A stretch of 64,000 nt of DNA, from positions 57,847,643-57,911,642 of the forward strand of contig OZ024827.1 of assembly GCA_964016985.1 (NCBI GenBank), written 5' to 3'. This DNA comes from Anodontia alba (lineage: Eukaryota; Mollusca; Bivalvia; Lucinida; Lucinidae). Shown here in pieces: positions 21,109 to 30,988 of the stretch. The position numbers were made by a program, and so were the translations under genes. Each line of letters opens with the position of its first letter. The stretch's first letter is position 1. A model generated the notes under the pieces. It was not told the origin of the DNA and did not search any database. It saw only the letters and a program-made list of their open reading frames with translations.

Positions 21109-22959
21109 ATGCCACGTGGAAAAGGTTGGAGGAGGTCAGAGGCACGAAAGTCAGCATTAAGGAAAGCGGCCAGAGGGAAGACAAAGGAAGATGGAGATGG
21201 ACCTGATTGTTTACCAGATGGGGGTCGAGATGACCCTACAGATCTTACTGATATTGGGTCTGTGCCATTAGCTGGTTTGCCAGAATGGCCATCTGTCCAT
21301 GGATATGATCTCAAAACTGAAGCTGGCTCTGATGCCAAAATGGGAAATTGCGATACAGTGTTTGATATTTTAAATGGTACTGTAAATGATATGTGTTTTG
21401 AAACTGCGAAAGAAACTGGTTCTGGTGCTAACATTGGAATTTGCTCTGACGCAAAAGTTAGAACTGGCTCTGGTGCTAACATTAAAACTGGCATTGATGC
21501 CAACATTGAAACTGGCTTTGATGCCAACATTGAAACTGACTTTGGTGTCAACATTGAAACTGGCTTTGGTTCCAGTACTGAAAATTGCGATACTATGATT
21601 GATATTTTGAATGATAATGTGGTTGAAATGTGTTTTGGTACTGCAAATGAAACTGGCTCTGGTACCAATAATGAAACTAGCTCTGACGCCAACACTCAAA
21701 CTGGCTCTAATGCCAACATTGAAACCGACTCTGGTGCCAACATTGAAAATGGCTCTGATGTCACCATTAAAACTGGCTCTGCTGCCAACATGGAAACTGG
21801 CTCTTGTGGCAACATTGAAACTTGCATTGATGCCAACTTTGAAACTGGCTCTGGTGCCAATGTGAAAACTGGCTCTGATGCCAACATTGAAACAGGCTCT
21901 GTTGCCAATTTTGAAACTGGCTCTTTTGCCAATGTTGAAAGTGGCTATGGTACTAAAATGGATTCTGATGGTACTGTGATTGATTTTTTGAATGATACTG
22001 TGATAGAAAGACATTGTTATTATAGAATTGGTAATTTACCAGATGTTATTATGAATAAAAATAAGGACTTGAGAGACATTGAGGCCATGCATGTTGAATC
22101 CATACCTAAACTGGAAGTCAGAGCTCCATTTAACTTTGATACACTAGTATTTGGTTCATTTTGCCAAAGTAGTACCAGATTTTCGTTTACTTCAAGAGGA
22201 AGTCAATGCACGATAAACTCATTGTGTGCTTTAATATATGCTGACTATTCTAGACTGTCGACTAAAGCAAATTTAGATGAAGTGTTAAATGTTGGTGATC
22301 GTCCATATAAATCTGTAATAGATAATTTGAAGTGCCAGGGTAAATTTAAGCATCGGTTACTATGTCTTGATGAAATTCCTGATCAAGTAAATATTTTATC
22401 CAGATACATAAATATAGAGAAGGCAAATATCATATCAGGTGTTGCTGTGAGTCAAGTTGACAGATCAACCTTACCGTCTTTACATCAGTCTTTACAGGCA
22501 GTATTTTGTAATAATCACTATGTTTTAGTTTTGACTGGGGCTGTTTGTTCTGCAGTTTTTGTTAAAGATAACAAGTTCTGGCTTTTTGATTCACATTCAC
22601 ATGGAAAACACGGGTTGTCTAGTCCTGATGGTAAATCAGTCCTATTGTCCTTTACTGTTCTTGATGACCTTATAAGATTCATGTATCCTATGTTTGAAAG
22701 TATGATGATTGACTTATCTTGTCAGTTTGAAATTCTGCCACTACAGTTTACTTCATCTGGTATGGAAAATAGCAGTACCACAGATTTGATATCAAAATAC
22801 TTTGAAGATCAAAACAAAAGAAATCAGAGTATAGTCAGTAAGAAATCCATAAATCAGAGAGATGCTAATTGCTTTTCTAATAAAGCTACACTAAAGTCTG
22901 TTGCTTCAGAACTCAGAAATAAGATAGGCATGAGTACTTCAAAAGATACAGACAAATGA
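21109..22959 (+). CDS. Helentron ORF1: repeat-rich protein with C-terminal papain-like (C76-like) protease domain
   Basis: 616 codons, intact. I chose the ATG at 21109 because it starts a basic block (MPRGKGWRRSEARKSALRKA) and follows a non-ATG extension. About residues 100-285 are 8-residue repeats of the type T-G-S-x-A-N-I-E, interrupted by 'NCDTVFDILN', 'NCDTMIDILN' and 'SDGTVIDFLN' blocks. Residues about 345-560 form a globular domain: SRGSQCTINSL with a candidate nucleophile Cys 367, LDEVLNVGDRPYKSVIDN, NNHYVLVLTG, then FWLFDSHSHGKHG with Asp 494 and His 496, and GKSVLLSF. The Gly-x-Gln-Cys-x-x-Asn-Ser start and late Asp-x-His match the layout of the herpesvirus tegument deubiquitinase family (peptidase C76). 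The OTU proteases known from Helentrons have a different Cys motif. Function as a deubiquitinase or polyprotein protease is inference. Its stop overlaps the ORF2 start (ATGA). Confidence 0.75.
   Translation: MPRGKGWRRSEARKSALRKAARGKTKEDGDGPDCLPDGGRDDPTDLTDIGSVPLAGLPEWPSVHGYDLKTEAGSDAKMGNCDTVFDILNGTVNDMCFETAKETGSGANIGICSDAKVRTGSGANIKTGIDANIETGFDANIETDFGVNIETGFGSSTENCDTMIDILNDNVVEMCFGTANETGSGTNNETSSDANTQTGSNANIETDSGANIENGSDVTIKTGSAANMETGSCGNIETCIDANFETGSGANVKTGSDANIETGSVANFETGSFANVESGYGTKMDSDGTVIDFLNDTVIERHCYYRIGNLPDVIMNKNKDLRDIEAMHVESIPKLEVRAPFNFDTLVFGSFCQSSTRFSFTSRGSQCTINSLCALIYADYSRLSTKANLDEVLNVGDRPYKSVIDNLKCQGKFKHRLLCLDEIPDQVNILSRYINIEKANIISGVAVSQVDRSTLPSLHQSLQAVFCNNHYVLVLTGAVCSAVFVKDNKFWLFDSHSHGKHGLSSPDGKSVLLSFTVLDDLIRFMYPMFESMMIDLSCQFEILPLQFTSSGMENSSTTDLISKYFEDQNKRNQSIVSKKSINQRDANCFSNKATLKSVASELRNKIGMSTSKDTDK
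21406..21965 (+). repeat. 24-bp coding minisatellite within ORF1
   Basis: Units like ACTGGCTCTG(G/A)TGCCAACATTGAA encode the 8-residue repeat (T-G-S-x-A-N-I-E). About two dozen imperfect units occur in two blocks separated by a non-repeat stretch at about 21575-21650. Substitutions mostly change charge-neutral residues while the frame is kept. Long antisense frames here are by-products of the repeat. Confidence 0.85.
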
Positions 22960-24314
22960 AAAGAACAGATAAAGAATTTAAGGAAAAAGAACGTAAGATT
23001 CAGACAGCCTCAAAAAGAAAAGCAAGAGGTGATAAGGAATTCAAAGAATAGGAACGAAAAATTCAGACAACAAAGAGAAAAGAAAGAGGTGATAAAGAAT
23101 TCAAAGAAAAGAAACGAAAAATTCAGACAATTTCAAAGAGAAAAGAAAGAGGTGATAAAGAATTTAAACAAAAAGAGAGAATTTTGCAAACCATATATAT
23201 CAGAAAAGCAAGAAGTGATAAGGAGTTTAAAACTATGGAAAAAAGGCATCAGACTGCATCCAAAAGAAAAGCAAGAAATGATAGACAGTATGTGATTAGG
23301 GAACTTGAATCCAAACAAAGAGCAAGACAGAACTTATACTATGCAAAGAAAGAATTAGAATTAAAACAAAGAGCTAGAACAGATAAGGACTATTCAAGGA
23401 AAAAACTGGAATCCAAACAAAGAACAAGAACAGATAAAGATTATGCACGGAAAGAACTGGAGTCAAAACAAAAGGCAAGACTGGATAAAGATTATGCACG
23501 AAAAGAACTAGAATGGAAACAAAAGGCAAGAACGGATAAAGGTTATGCACAGAAAGAACTAGAATCAAAACAAAAGGCAAGAATAGATAAAGATTATGCA
23601 CGGAAAGAACTAGAGTCAAAACAAAAGGCAAGACTGGATAAAGATTATGCACGGAAAGAACTAGAATCAAAACAAAAGGCAAGAACAGATAAAGGTTATG
23701 CACAGAAAGAACTAGAATCAAAACAAAAGGCAAGAATGGATAAAGGTTATGCACAGAAAGAACTAGAATCAAAACAAAAGGCAAGAATGAATAAAGGTTA
23801 TGCACAGAAAGAACTAGAATAAAAACAAAAGGCAAGAATGGATAAAGGTTATGCACAGAAAGAACTAGAATCAAAACGAAAGGCAAGAACAGATATAGGT
23901 TATGCACGGAAAGAACTAGAATCAAAACAAAAGGCAAGAACAGATAAGGATTATGCAAGGAAAGAACTGGAATCAAAACAGAAGGCAAGAACAGATATAG
24001 GTTATGCACGGAAAGAACTAGAATCAAAACAAAAGGCAAGAATAGATATAGGTTATGCACGGAAAGAACTAGAATCAAAACAAAAGGCAAGAACAGATAA
24101 GGATTATGCAAGGAAAGAACTGGAATCAAAACAGAAGGCAAGAACAGATAAAGGTTATGCACGGAAAGAACTAGAATCAAAACAAAAGGCAAGAACAGAT
24201 ATAGGTTATGCACGGAAAGAACTAGAATCAAAACAAAAGGCAAGAACAGATAAGGAGTATGCAAGGAAAGAACTGGAATCAAAACAGAAAGTGAGAATGG
24301 ATACATTTGTATAA
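22956..24314 (+). pseudogene. Helentron ORF2 N-terminus: lysine/glutamate-rich coiled repeats
   Basis: The ATG at 22956 overlaps the ORF1 stop as ATGA. The first 10 or so units are diverged (ERKIQTASKRKARGDKEFK type). From about 23320 they become a regular 51-bp tandem encoding 17 residues (KELESKQKARTDKDYAR), about 18-19 near-identical copies to 24300. The charge pattern predicts a long basic helix or coiled coil, perhaps for nucleic acid binding or multimerisation (inference). Nonsense codons at 23049-23051, 23820-23822 and 24312-24314 are the only breaks, and the same frame continues into the Rep part. That makes this the N-terminal extension of the Rep-helicase protein and not a separate gene. 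Confidence 0.75.
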
Positions 24315-25733
24315 GAAAAGGAACGTATTGCAAAACAATCATCTCGTGTACATGCTAACATAAAGCAAAAAGAAAAGGTAATGCATAGATACAGAAAATC
24401 ACAAAAAAGAAAAGATCCAGAGTTTCAGCAAACAGAAAATCTTGTGGCAAAAGCAAAGAAGCATGGCAATAGTATTGATAACTGCATCAGACTTTTTCAT
24501 GAAAGTATTAAAGTTGTTCCTCAGTTCATTTGCACTTGTTGTGATCAAACCTGGTTCAAGCAAAGTGTCAGCCAAGTCAGTAGCATTAAAGGAAGTTATG
24601 ATTTACAGTTCTTAAATGGTAGATTTTCAGTTGATGGCTTAGAATGGATTTGTGCCACTTGCAAAACAAGTCTGTTAAAAAACAAAGTTCCGAAATTATC
24701 AGTTCTGTATGGTATGTGCTGGACACTCAAACCAAAAGAGTTATATTTGCATCCATTGGAGGAACGACCTATTTCTTTACGTATTCCCTTTATGCAAGTT
24801 AGAGAGTTACCAAGAGGACGTCAGTACTCTGTAAAAGGTAATGTTGTAAATGTACCTGTAGACATTCAACCTGTTGTCAATGCACTTCCTAGACCATTTG
24901 ATGAAAATGTTACTGTTGCTGTCAAGCTAAAAAAGAAATTATCCTACAAATCATGCGCATTTACAGAAAATGTACGACCTTTACGAGTTTTGGTTGCCTT
25001 ACACTGGCTCAAGAGAAATAGTGCCTTGTACAAAAATACTGAAGTAACAACAGATGAAGATTGGGCCACACGTGTGACAAGCGATTGTGAAGAAACGGTA
25101 AAAGAATTGTTTTCATCTGAGGTCGAAAGTCCTGAAAATTCAAATCTTGAAACCAGTCATAACACCTCAGAAGTAAGTACTGTATACGATTCAGATGAAG
25201 AGCAGAATCAGCTAGAAAATGTTGGTAACACAGACACTCTTGTTGATGATGCTGATATTGAAAAAAGAACAAATATGTTTGCATTTGCTCCTGGAGAGGG
25301 CCAGCGACCTTTGAGTACATATCAAGATACAGATTCTGAGTGTCTATGTTTTCCAACAATTTATTGTGGACAAAGGAGAACTGAGAATTCAGATAGATTA
25401 ATTCTAGTAAGTTACAGTGACATTGCCAAATGGGAACTCAGGAATAGTGACAGGAGGGCTGCAAATAGTGTACCAAACATATTTTTCAAGATGAAGAAAA
25501 TACAGATGAAACAATTAAACGACAAAGTCAATTTGGCTGTTAGGAGAGGACAATTTGAAAGTAAAAATTTGACTGCTAGACAAGTTAGAGATTCTTGCTA
25601 TGTTGAAGAAATGATTCGGAAAGATGAAGGATACTATATATTTAAACAGCTTCGAAATTCTCCAGCATATTTAGAAACAAGGAAAAAAGACGTCTTTGCA
25701 ATGATAAGATAACTTGGTCTTCCAACATGGTTC
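24315..25733 (+). pseudogene. Helentron ORF2: Helitron N-terminal region (DUF6570-like)
   Basis: The frame continues from the repeats with no break other than the TAA at 24312. Visible are a Cys-rich patch (FICTCCDQTW and WICATCK, two CxxC pairs, about 24524-24670), probably a zinc site. IPFMQVRELPRGRQYSVKGN and VNVPVDIQPVVNALPRP follow, the block resembling DUF6570 that precedes Helitron-like Rep domains. An acidic linker comes next, then YYIFKQLRNSPAYLETRKKD, the start of the Helitron_like_N region. A TAA at 25710-25712 stands where the family has a residue before LGLPTWFMSLS, so it is a single nonsense mutation with the frame kept on both sides. Confidence 0.8.
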
Positions 25734-26906
25734 ATGTCACTTTCATCTGCAGATACTAGATGGTCAGATTTATTAAATATGTTATCAGCTCTTAATTATG
25801 GTATCGAATTGTCCGAAGAGGAAATAAGTAGTATGACATGGGAACAAAAAATAAAATTAATACAGAAAGACCCTGTAACATGTTCACGCTATTTTGACCA
25901 CAGAGTGCAGCAATTCATAAAAGTTGTTTTGAAAAGTTCTCATGATTTCTTAGGTAAAATAACAGATTATTTTAATAGAGTTGAATTTCAACAAAGAGGT
26001 TCTCCACATATCCACATGATTGTTTGGGTAGAAAATGCCCCAAAATACAACAGTAGCACCAATGAAGAAATAACAACCTATGTTGACAAGTATTTGAAAT
26101 GCTGCTCAGATGAAGCGTACTTGCATGATTTGATTCAATTACAACTCCATAAGCACTCAAGAACATGCCGCAAGAAGGCAGATAGGATATGTAGATTTGG
26201 TTACCCATTACCACCATTAAATAGGACAATAATTCTAGAACCACTAGATACTGATGTTGAAAAATATAAAAAGATGTATGATAAGATACAAAAGAAAATG
26301 AATACAGAAAAAGAGGGCTTTGACATGACATTTGAGCAATTTCTTTCTGATGTCATTGAAATGAATGAAGATAATTATATTAAATGCATACGAACTTCAC
26401 TCAAAGCATCCAAAGTGTTTCTGAAAAGAAGGCCAAAAGATATTCGTGTAAATCTGTACAGTGAGACTGTTTTAAGAGCATGGAAAGCAAATATAGACAT
26501 ACAGTTTGTTTTGGACCCATATGCTTGTGCTATGTACATCGTATCATACATAAGTAAGTCTCACAGAGGTATGAGTGCATTGTTGTATGCTGCTGCAAAA
26601 GAGGCCAGAAATGGTAACATGGATATAAAAAGACAGGTTCGACATATTGGAAATGTGTTCTCTAACAGTGTTGAAGTAAGTGCCCAAGATGCTGTGTATC
26701 TAGTGCTGCAAATGCCTTTGACAAAGAGCACAAGAGATGTAGTGTTTATAAATGCATCTGAACCAAACCGGCGCATACAGCTGCTAAAGGGAAAAAGTGC
26801 CCTTGATGAAATGCCAGATTCCTCAACAGATATTGTTGCAGATAATTTAATCAAACGGTATTCAAAACGACCAAAATGTCTTGAAAACTGGTGCCTGGCA
26901 GTTATG
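25734..26906 (+). pseudogene. Helentron ORF2: HUH Rep nuclease
   Basis: WFMSLSSADTRWSDLL opens the conserved Rep region. FNRVEFQQRGSPHIHMIVWV carries the HUH metal-binding motif (His codons at 26006-26008 and 26012-26014). DPYACAMYIVSYISKSHRGM carries two tyrosines four residues apart (codons 26535 and 26547), the Y2 arrangement of Helitron Reps that cut and rejoin single strands. Together they would nick the element ends and covalently hold 5' DNA. The frame is lost by an indel near 26891-26906 and picks up two bases out of register in the next segment. Confidence 0.88.
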
Positions 26907-27580
26907 TTTCACAGCTGGAAATTGTTTATCCAAGTGATGATGATGATAATAACTGTTCTACATCTCAGGACATTAATGAAGATGATGACTTGCACTTACA
27001 GGAGGTATTCAGTGATGAACAAACTGTTGTGGTTTTGAAAAATGGCATCAAAATAAGAAGGCGACAAAATCATAAAGTAATTTGTTATGTCCGGTTTAAT
27101 TCCAAATCAGATGAAGAGAATTATTTTCGAGAAAAAATCCTTCTTTTCTTGCCATGGAGAAATGAAGCTACAGATTTGTTTGGATGTTATAAAACATACA
27201 AGCAACACTATGAAGCAAGAAAATTTGAAATTGACAACAAGTGCAAAGTATATGAACATCATGTTGAAGAATTAGAAATGGCACGATTAGCAGCAGAGTG
27301 TGATGACAATGCATATGAAGATGTAGCACCCAGTGCACAAGAGCAAGAAGCAGAGGCAGCAATGGAGGAACCTACAGAATCTGAGACATTTGTATATTTC
27401 AATCCCGATAGAGCTATAGAGCACAGAGAATATGACATTGGTATTGAGCTGGGCACAAGTGTATCTAGAGCAACAGTTGAAGTTAATGAGAGTTTGATGG
27501 CAGATGGAAAGTATAGAGAGCTTATGAGATGTTTGAATGCCAAACAAAGGCACTTTTTAATCATGTTGTTCATTGGATAA
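26891..27580 (+). pseudogene. Helentron ORF2: linker between Rep and helicase
   Basis: Frame after the first indel. SYVSQLEIVYPSDDDDNN, an acidic stretch, then RRRQNHKVICYVRFN and EENYFREKILLFLPWRNE, the block typical between Rep and helicase in Helitron proteins. It ends in LNAKQRH, which runs by another indel (about 27545-27560) into the Walker A segment. No catalytic motif of its own. Confidence 0.75.
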
Positions 27581-28885
27581 AAACGAAAGATGCCCCATTA
27601 TATACTTTCTTGACTGGAGGAGCTGGCGTTGGAAAAAGTGTAGTTATAAGAGCTTTATATCAAACTTTATACAGGTATCTAAACCTTGCTGAAGGTGAAA
27701 ACGCAGATGAAAAAAGGATATTGTTGTGTGCTTATACTGGAAAAGCAGCTTACAATATTTGCGGTTCGACCATTTCAACAGCTTTCCGTCAAAAATTCAA
27801 GCAAAAGGAACAAACTTTAAATTGTGATACCCTCAACACATTTAGGTCTAAATACAGAAACCTGTCTGTTGTCATCATTGATGAAATATCCATGGTTGAA
27901 GTTCATAGATCAGAGACTTCAAGAATTGACTGGTACACGAATTCCTTTTGGAGGTAAAAGTATAATAGCTGTAGGAGACTTGTTTCAACTTAAACCGGTA
28001 GCAGGATTTTGGATATTTCAAGATCTTACTGATGATGCTTCTTCACTGGCTTCAAATTTGTGGCAAGATCACTTTAGCATGTTTGAGTTGACAGAGATCA
28101 TGCGTCAGAAGGATAGCAGTGCATTTGCTGAGTTGTTGAATAGATTACGTCATAATAATATCACAGATCAAGACAGAAAACAAATCAAACTACGCGAGAT
28201 TGATACAAGCTCTGTTAATTACCCACAAAATGCACCTCACATATTTGCAGAAAATTGGTTCGTGCAAGCTTTTAATGACAAAATGATGAACAATATTGAT
28301 TCCCAAAAGATTGAAATTCCTTGTCATGATTCAGTAGTGGCAGCTAACATTTCAAAGGAAAGGCAATATGATATTTTGAAAAGATTACTTCAAGATGAAT
28401 GTAATACAATGGGGTTACAGTACATGCTTACTGTAGTTGTTGGCATGATATATGACTTGACAGCTAATCTTGATACAGAAGATGGTCTAACAAATAGTGC
28501 ATCATGTGTTGTAAAGTTTGTAGAATATAAGCAAGTTGGAACAAATCGACCAAGCATTATATGGGTGAAGTTTGATGATAAACATACAGGCCTTGAAAGA
28601 AGAAGGAAATACCAGCATAGAGGTTTTTATCATATTGGTATAGATGACAGTTGGACACCAATATTTGACATAGAGCGAACATTTGCATATCGACGGAATA
28701 CTATTCAAAGAATACAATTTCCATTACAACCATCTGCAGGAAGAACTGTTCATAGAGCTCAGGGAATTACTCTTGATGAAGTAGTGATAGATTTGTCTCA
28801 GAAAGCAGTTAAAAAAATTCCACATATTCACTGCTTTAAGCAGAGTGAGGTCTATAGAAGGTCTTTACATTTTGAATTTCAGTGA
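27529..28885 (+). pseudogene. Helentron ORF2: PIF1-like superfamily 1 helicase
   Basis: First part (27529-27957): FLTGGAGVGKSVVIRAL with the Walker A lysine (27616-27640), AYTGKAAYNI, and VVIIDEISMV, Walker B (about 27865-27895). After a frameshift near 27900 the second part (to 28885) reads IIAVGDLFQLKPV, ELTEIMRQKD, HIFAENWFVQAFN and RTVHRAQGITLDEVVIDLS, the last helicase motifs. It would unwind DNA during rolling-circle replication. Another shift near 28840 moves the end of motif VI (RVRSIEGLYILNFS) into the frame of the next segment. Confidence 0.88.
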
Positions 28886-29630
28886 GCTAACTCTATCATT
28901 GGATAACAGGGTAGTTAGAGAAATGGAGAGACTTGAATCAGAAGCAAAACTTCAACTTTGCTATACCCCACTTGACATAATTAATTCTGATGAACACTTC
29001 AAAATTGTTTATAACAATTGTAGATCTTTACATAAACATTTTCCTGATGTTGTAGTTGAATAGAATATTATTTCTTCACATGTAATGGGCTTTGCGGAAA
29101 CAAGGTTAATGCAAAAAGATGAAAACTGTGTCTACACAATACATGGATATCAGCTTATTAGAAATGACCAGAACCAAAACGAGCAGACAGGCCGACCTCC
29201 TCATGGTTTAGCTTTGTATGTTAGAGATGATGTCATTATTTCTAAATGCAAATGCTGCAGCACAAACAAGTTTGAATGTGTTGTTCTAGAGACGTTACAT
29301 CAACTGACGCAGATGCAGATTGTAATGATATATAATTCACCTGGTCATTCCCTTCAAAATCTTACTTCAATGCTTCAAAACGAGCTGGTTGAGCATGTTG
29401 ATCCACAAAACCCCTTAGTAATTATGGGAGATTTTAATATAGATGTGTCACAGAAAGAATGTGGTCTTGAAAAGTTTATTGCAGAAAAATTTCATTGCTA
29501 CCAACTGATCCACGAACCAACAACTGACCAGGGATCAACACTAGATTTGGTATTCACAAACTGCACTGGCAGTGTCGGAACTGTAGAGACATATTGGTCT
29601 GATCATAAACTTGTCTATTTCTATGCATAG
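28845..29630 (+). pseudogene. Helentron ORF2: C-terminal EEP (apurinic-type) endonuclease
   Basis: The frame holds the helicase end (RSIEGLYILNFSELTLS), then KIVYNNCRSLHKHFPDVV, broken by a TAG at 29061-29063. It continues with GFAETRL (catalytic Glu), GLALYVRDDVII, VIMGDFNIDVS (Asp/Asn pair, about 29424-29446), STLDLVFTN and YWSDHKLVYF (Ser-Asp-His, about 29596-29606). The full catalytic set of an AP-type endonuclease is present. This domain at the helicase C-terminus, probably captured from a CR1-like LINE, defines Helentrons. Unlike the LINEs in this window, the SDH motif is conserved. Final stop TAG at 29628-29630. Confidence 0.87.
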
Positions 29631-29716
29631 GTTTTTCTAAACAGAACAGTTTGTTGGTTATTTCCTGACACAGAGTTATTCTCACCGTAGTTTTATCACC
29701 CATAGTAGTTTCATAG

Positions 29717-29754
29717 GAACTAATCACCTTGTACAAGTACAAGGTGATTAGTTC
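29717..29754 (+). terminator. Perfect 18-bp hairpin, probable Helentron 3' end signal
   Basis: GAACTAATCACCTTGTAC, a 2-nt AA loop, then the exact reverse complement. It lies 87 bp after the last ORF2 stop. Helitrons and Helentrons end in or near a hairpin that stops rolling-circle transfer. Position, orientation and perfect pairing fit, but the true end was not proven. Confidence 0.6.
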
Positions 29755-29832
29755 TTGGTGGTTCTTGTTGGGAAGGGTGGCCACCATATTAATGCCTTTC
29801 CCACATACAGCAAATCTGCAAGACCGTCAACT

Positions 29833-30043
29833 TTAACCTTTGTCCTCCTGAACCCGCTTATATCCTACCTTTGCAAACAGCATAGATCCAGATCAGTTGG
29901 CTTCTGAAGCCAACTGATCTGTGTCTGCACTGTTTGCCATTAAGTATGTGAATTTATAGCAACGATCCAGATCAAGAAATCTGATTGGCCGAAAATTAGA
30001 AGTGGGCGTGACATCTATATTCATACAGCAGGACAAGGGTTAA
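29833..30043. mobile_element. TTAA-flanked MITE (piggyBac-type), copy 1
   Basis: TTAA at 29833 and 30040, with inverted ends CCTTTGTCCTCCTGAA and its near complement CAGCAGGACAAGGG. Contains a near-perfect hairpin AGATCAGTTGGCTTC/T/GAAGCCAACTGATCT and CACTGTTTGCCATT. Non-coding. The TTAA duplication and CCC(T)-type ends suggest piggyBac mobilisation. Confidence 0.75.
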
Positions 30044-30159
30044 AAACAACCGGACAAAAATATAGGAATATTATATAAAGAAAAGTGTAAAAATTTAATA
30101 AAATTGTAGACATTAGGAAGAAATGGAACAATTTTTCAAATAAGCAATACACTACCTCT

Positions 30160-30315
30160 TTATAACATGGTTCGTTATAACACGGTTTTGGATATAACAC
30201 AGTGCAAAGATGGATCCCGATAATTTATAGATTATATTGAAGAATGACCATAAATGGTCATGTTTCAATATAATCTATACAGTTTGGTTTGGATATAACA
30301 CGGTTGTTTAACTAA
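30160..30315. repeat. Inverted-repeat segment with TATAACACGGTT motifs
   Basis: GTTATAACACGGTTTTGG and GGATATAACACGGTTG flank an inverted repeat: ATAGATTATATTGA at about 30226 and its complement at about 30269. Its centre is ATGACCATAAATGGTCAT, itself a palindrome. Probably a small foldback MITE. Confidence 0.5.
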
Positions 30316-30674
30316 TACGGTTTATGCCATGGACCCCAACAACAGTGTTTTAAAGAGGTTGTGGTGTATATTTTTGTGTCAGCAATGCTTACCTCGTTAC
30401 TGGCATACCGAATTGCAAGTTTGATTCTTGCAATATGTTGTCTATTCACAAAAAATAAGGATTTTTTAACGGAAATTGGAAAACTGCAAAAAAAAAAAAA
30501 CAAAAACAAAAATAAACTTGAACATAATTGAATGTGACATCCTTTTGAAGCTAACCTGTGTTTTAACTTCTGTAACTACTTGCATTACTTCCATTATATA
30601 ATTTCTAGATTAATTGTGTATAAACATGTGCAGTGTTTATTTTTCTCAGTATCTTTTTTTCTTGATTGTTTTTG

Positions 30675-30714
<40 letters not shown>

Positions 30715-30988
30715 TTTGTTTTACAAACATTGGCTGCATTACTGAAAGGTTTGAACCTTTTCCCTTTTGGGTATTTGGAAATGTTTTGTACATTACGAAA
30801 ACAGTTAATGTTAATAAAATAAAAAAAAAAAAAAAAAGATATGGTGTTATATCCATTCTAGATTACTAAATCTAATGTAGAAAGTAAACTGTTTTGTTTT
30901 TGTACAATCTTATTCAATTTGCTGTATAATTTTATTTGATCTGTTTACATCAAAACCTGACAATAATCTTTAGAAAAGGTTCCAAGTC
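30316..30988. other. Non-coding stretch with homopolymers
   Basis: A T-run of about 36 at 30677-30712 and an A-run at about 30821-30837. No gene. Frames here are homopolymer artefacts. Confidence 0.5.

Larger units (their letters stand above)
21109..29760 (+). mobile_element. Helentron-type Helitron (rolling-circle transposon), decayed
   Basis: A two-ORF element. ORF1 (21109-22959) is an intact protease-like protein. ORF2 (22956-29630) reads, in order, a coiled repeat region, the Helitron N-terminal region, HUH Rep, PIF1-like helicase and EEP endonuclease. A C-terminal endonuclease is the mark of Helentron/Helitron2 rather than canonical Helitrons. ORF2 carries nonsense codons at 23049 (TAG), 23820, 24312, 25710 (TAA) and 29061 (TAG), and frameshifts near 26.9, 27.55, 27.9 and 28.84 kb. 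It would replicate by nicking, displacement and rolling-circle copying. The right end probably lies shortly after a perfect hairpin (29717-29754). The left end is undefined, so the start given is that of ORF1. Confidence 0.88.

Noticed and set aside
21063..22014. Two antisense frames of 210-214 codons under ORF1
   Set aside because: Repeat by-products of the 24-bp coding unit, with no family motif. The sense frame has the protease domain.
22180..22740. OTU protease as the identity of the Helentron ORF1 domain
   Set aside because: The Cys sits in Gly-Ser-Gln-Cys-Thr-Ile-Asn-Ser, not the Asp-Gly-x-Cys pattern of OTU, and a late Asp-x-His motif follows. OTU remains a remote alternative.
23374..24342. 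A 322-codon antisense frame with a hydrophobic repeat
   Set aside because: The 51-bp unit is divisible by three, so the antisense stays open as a by-product. The sense strand matches the Rep frame and codon context.
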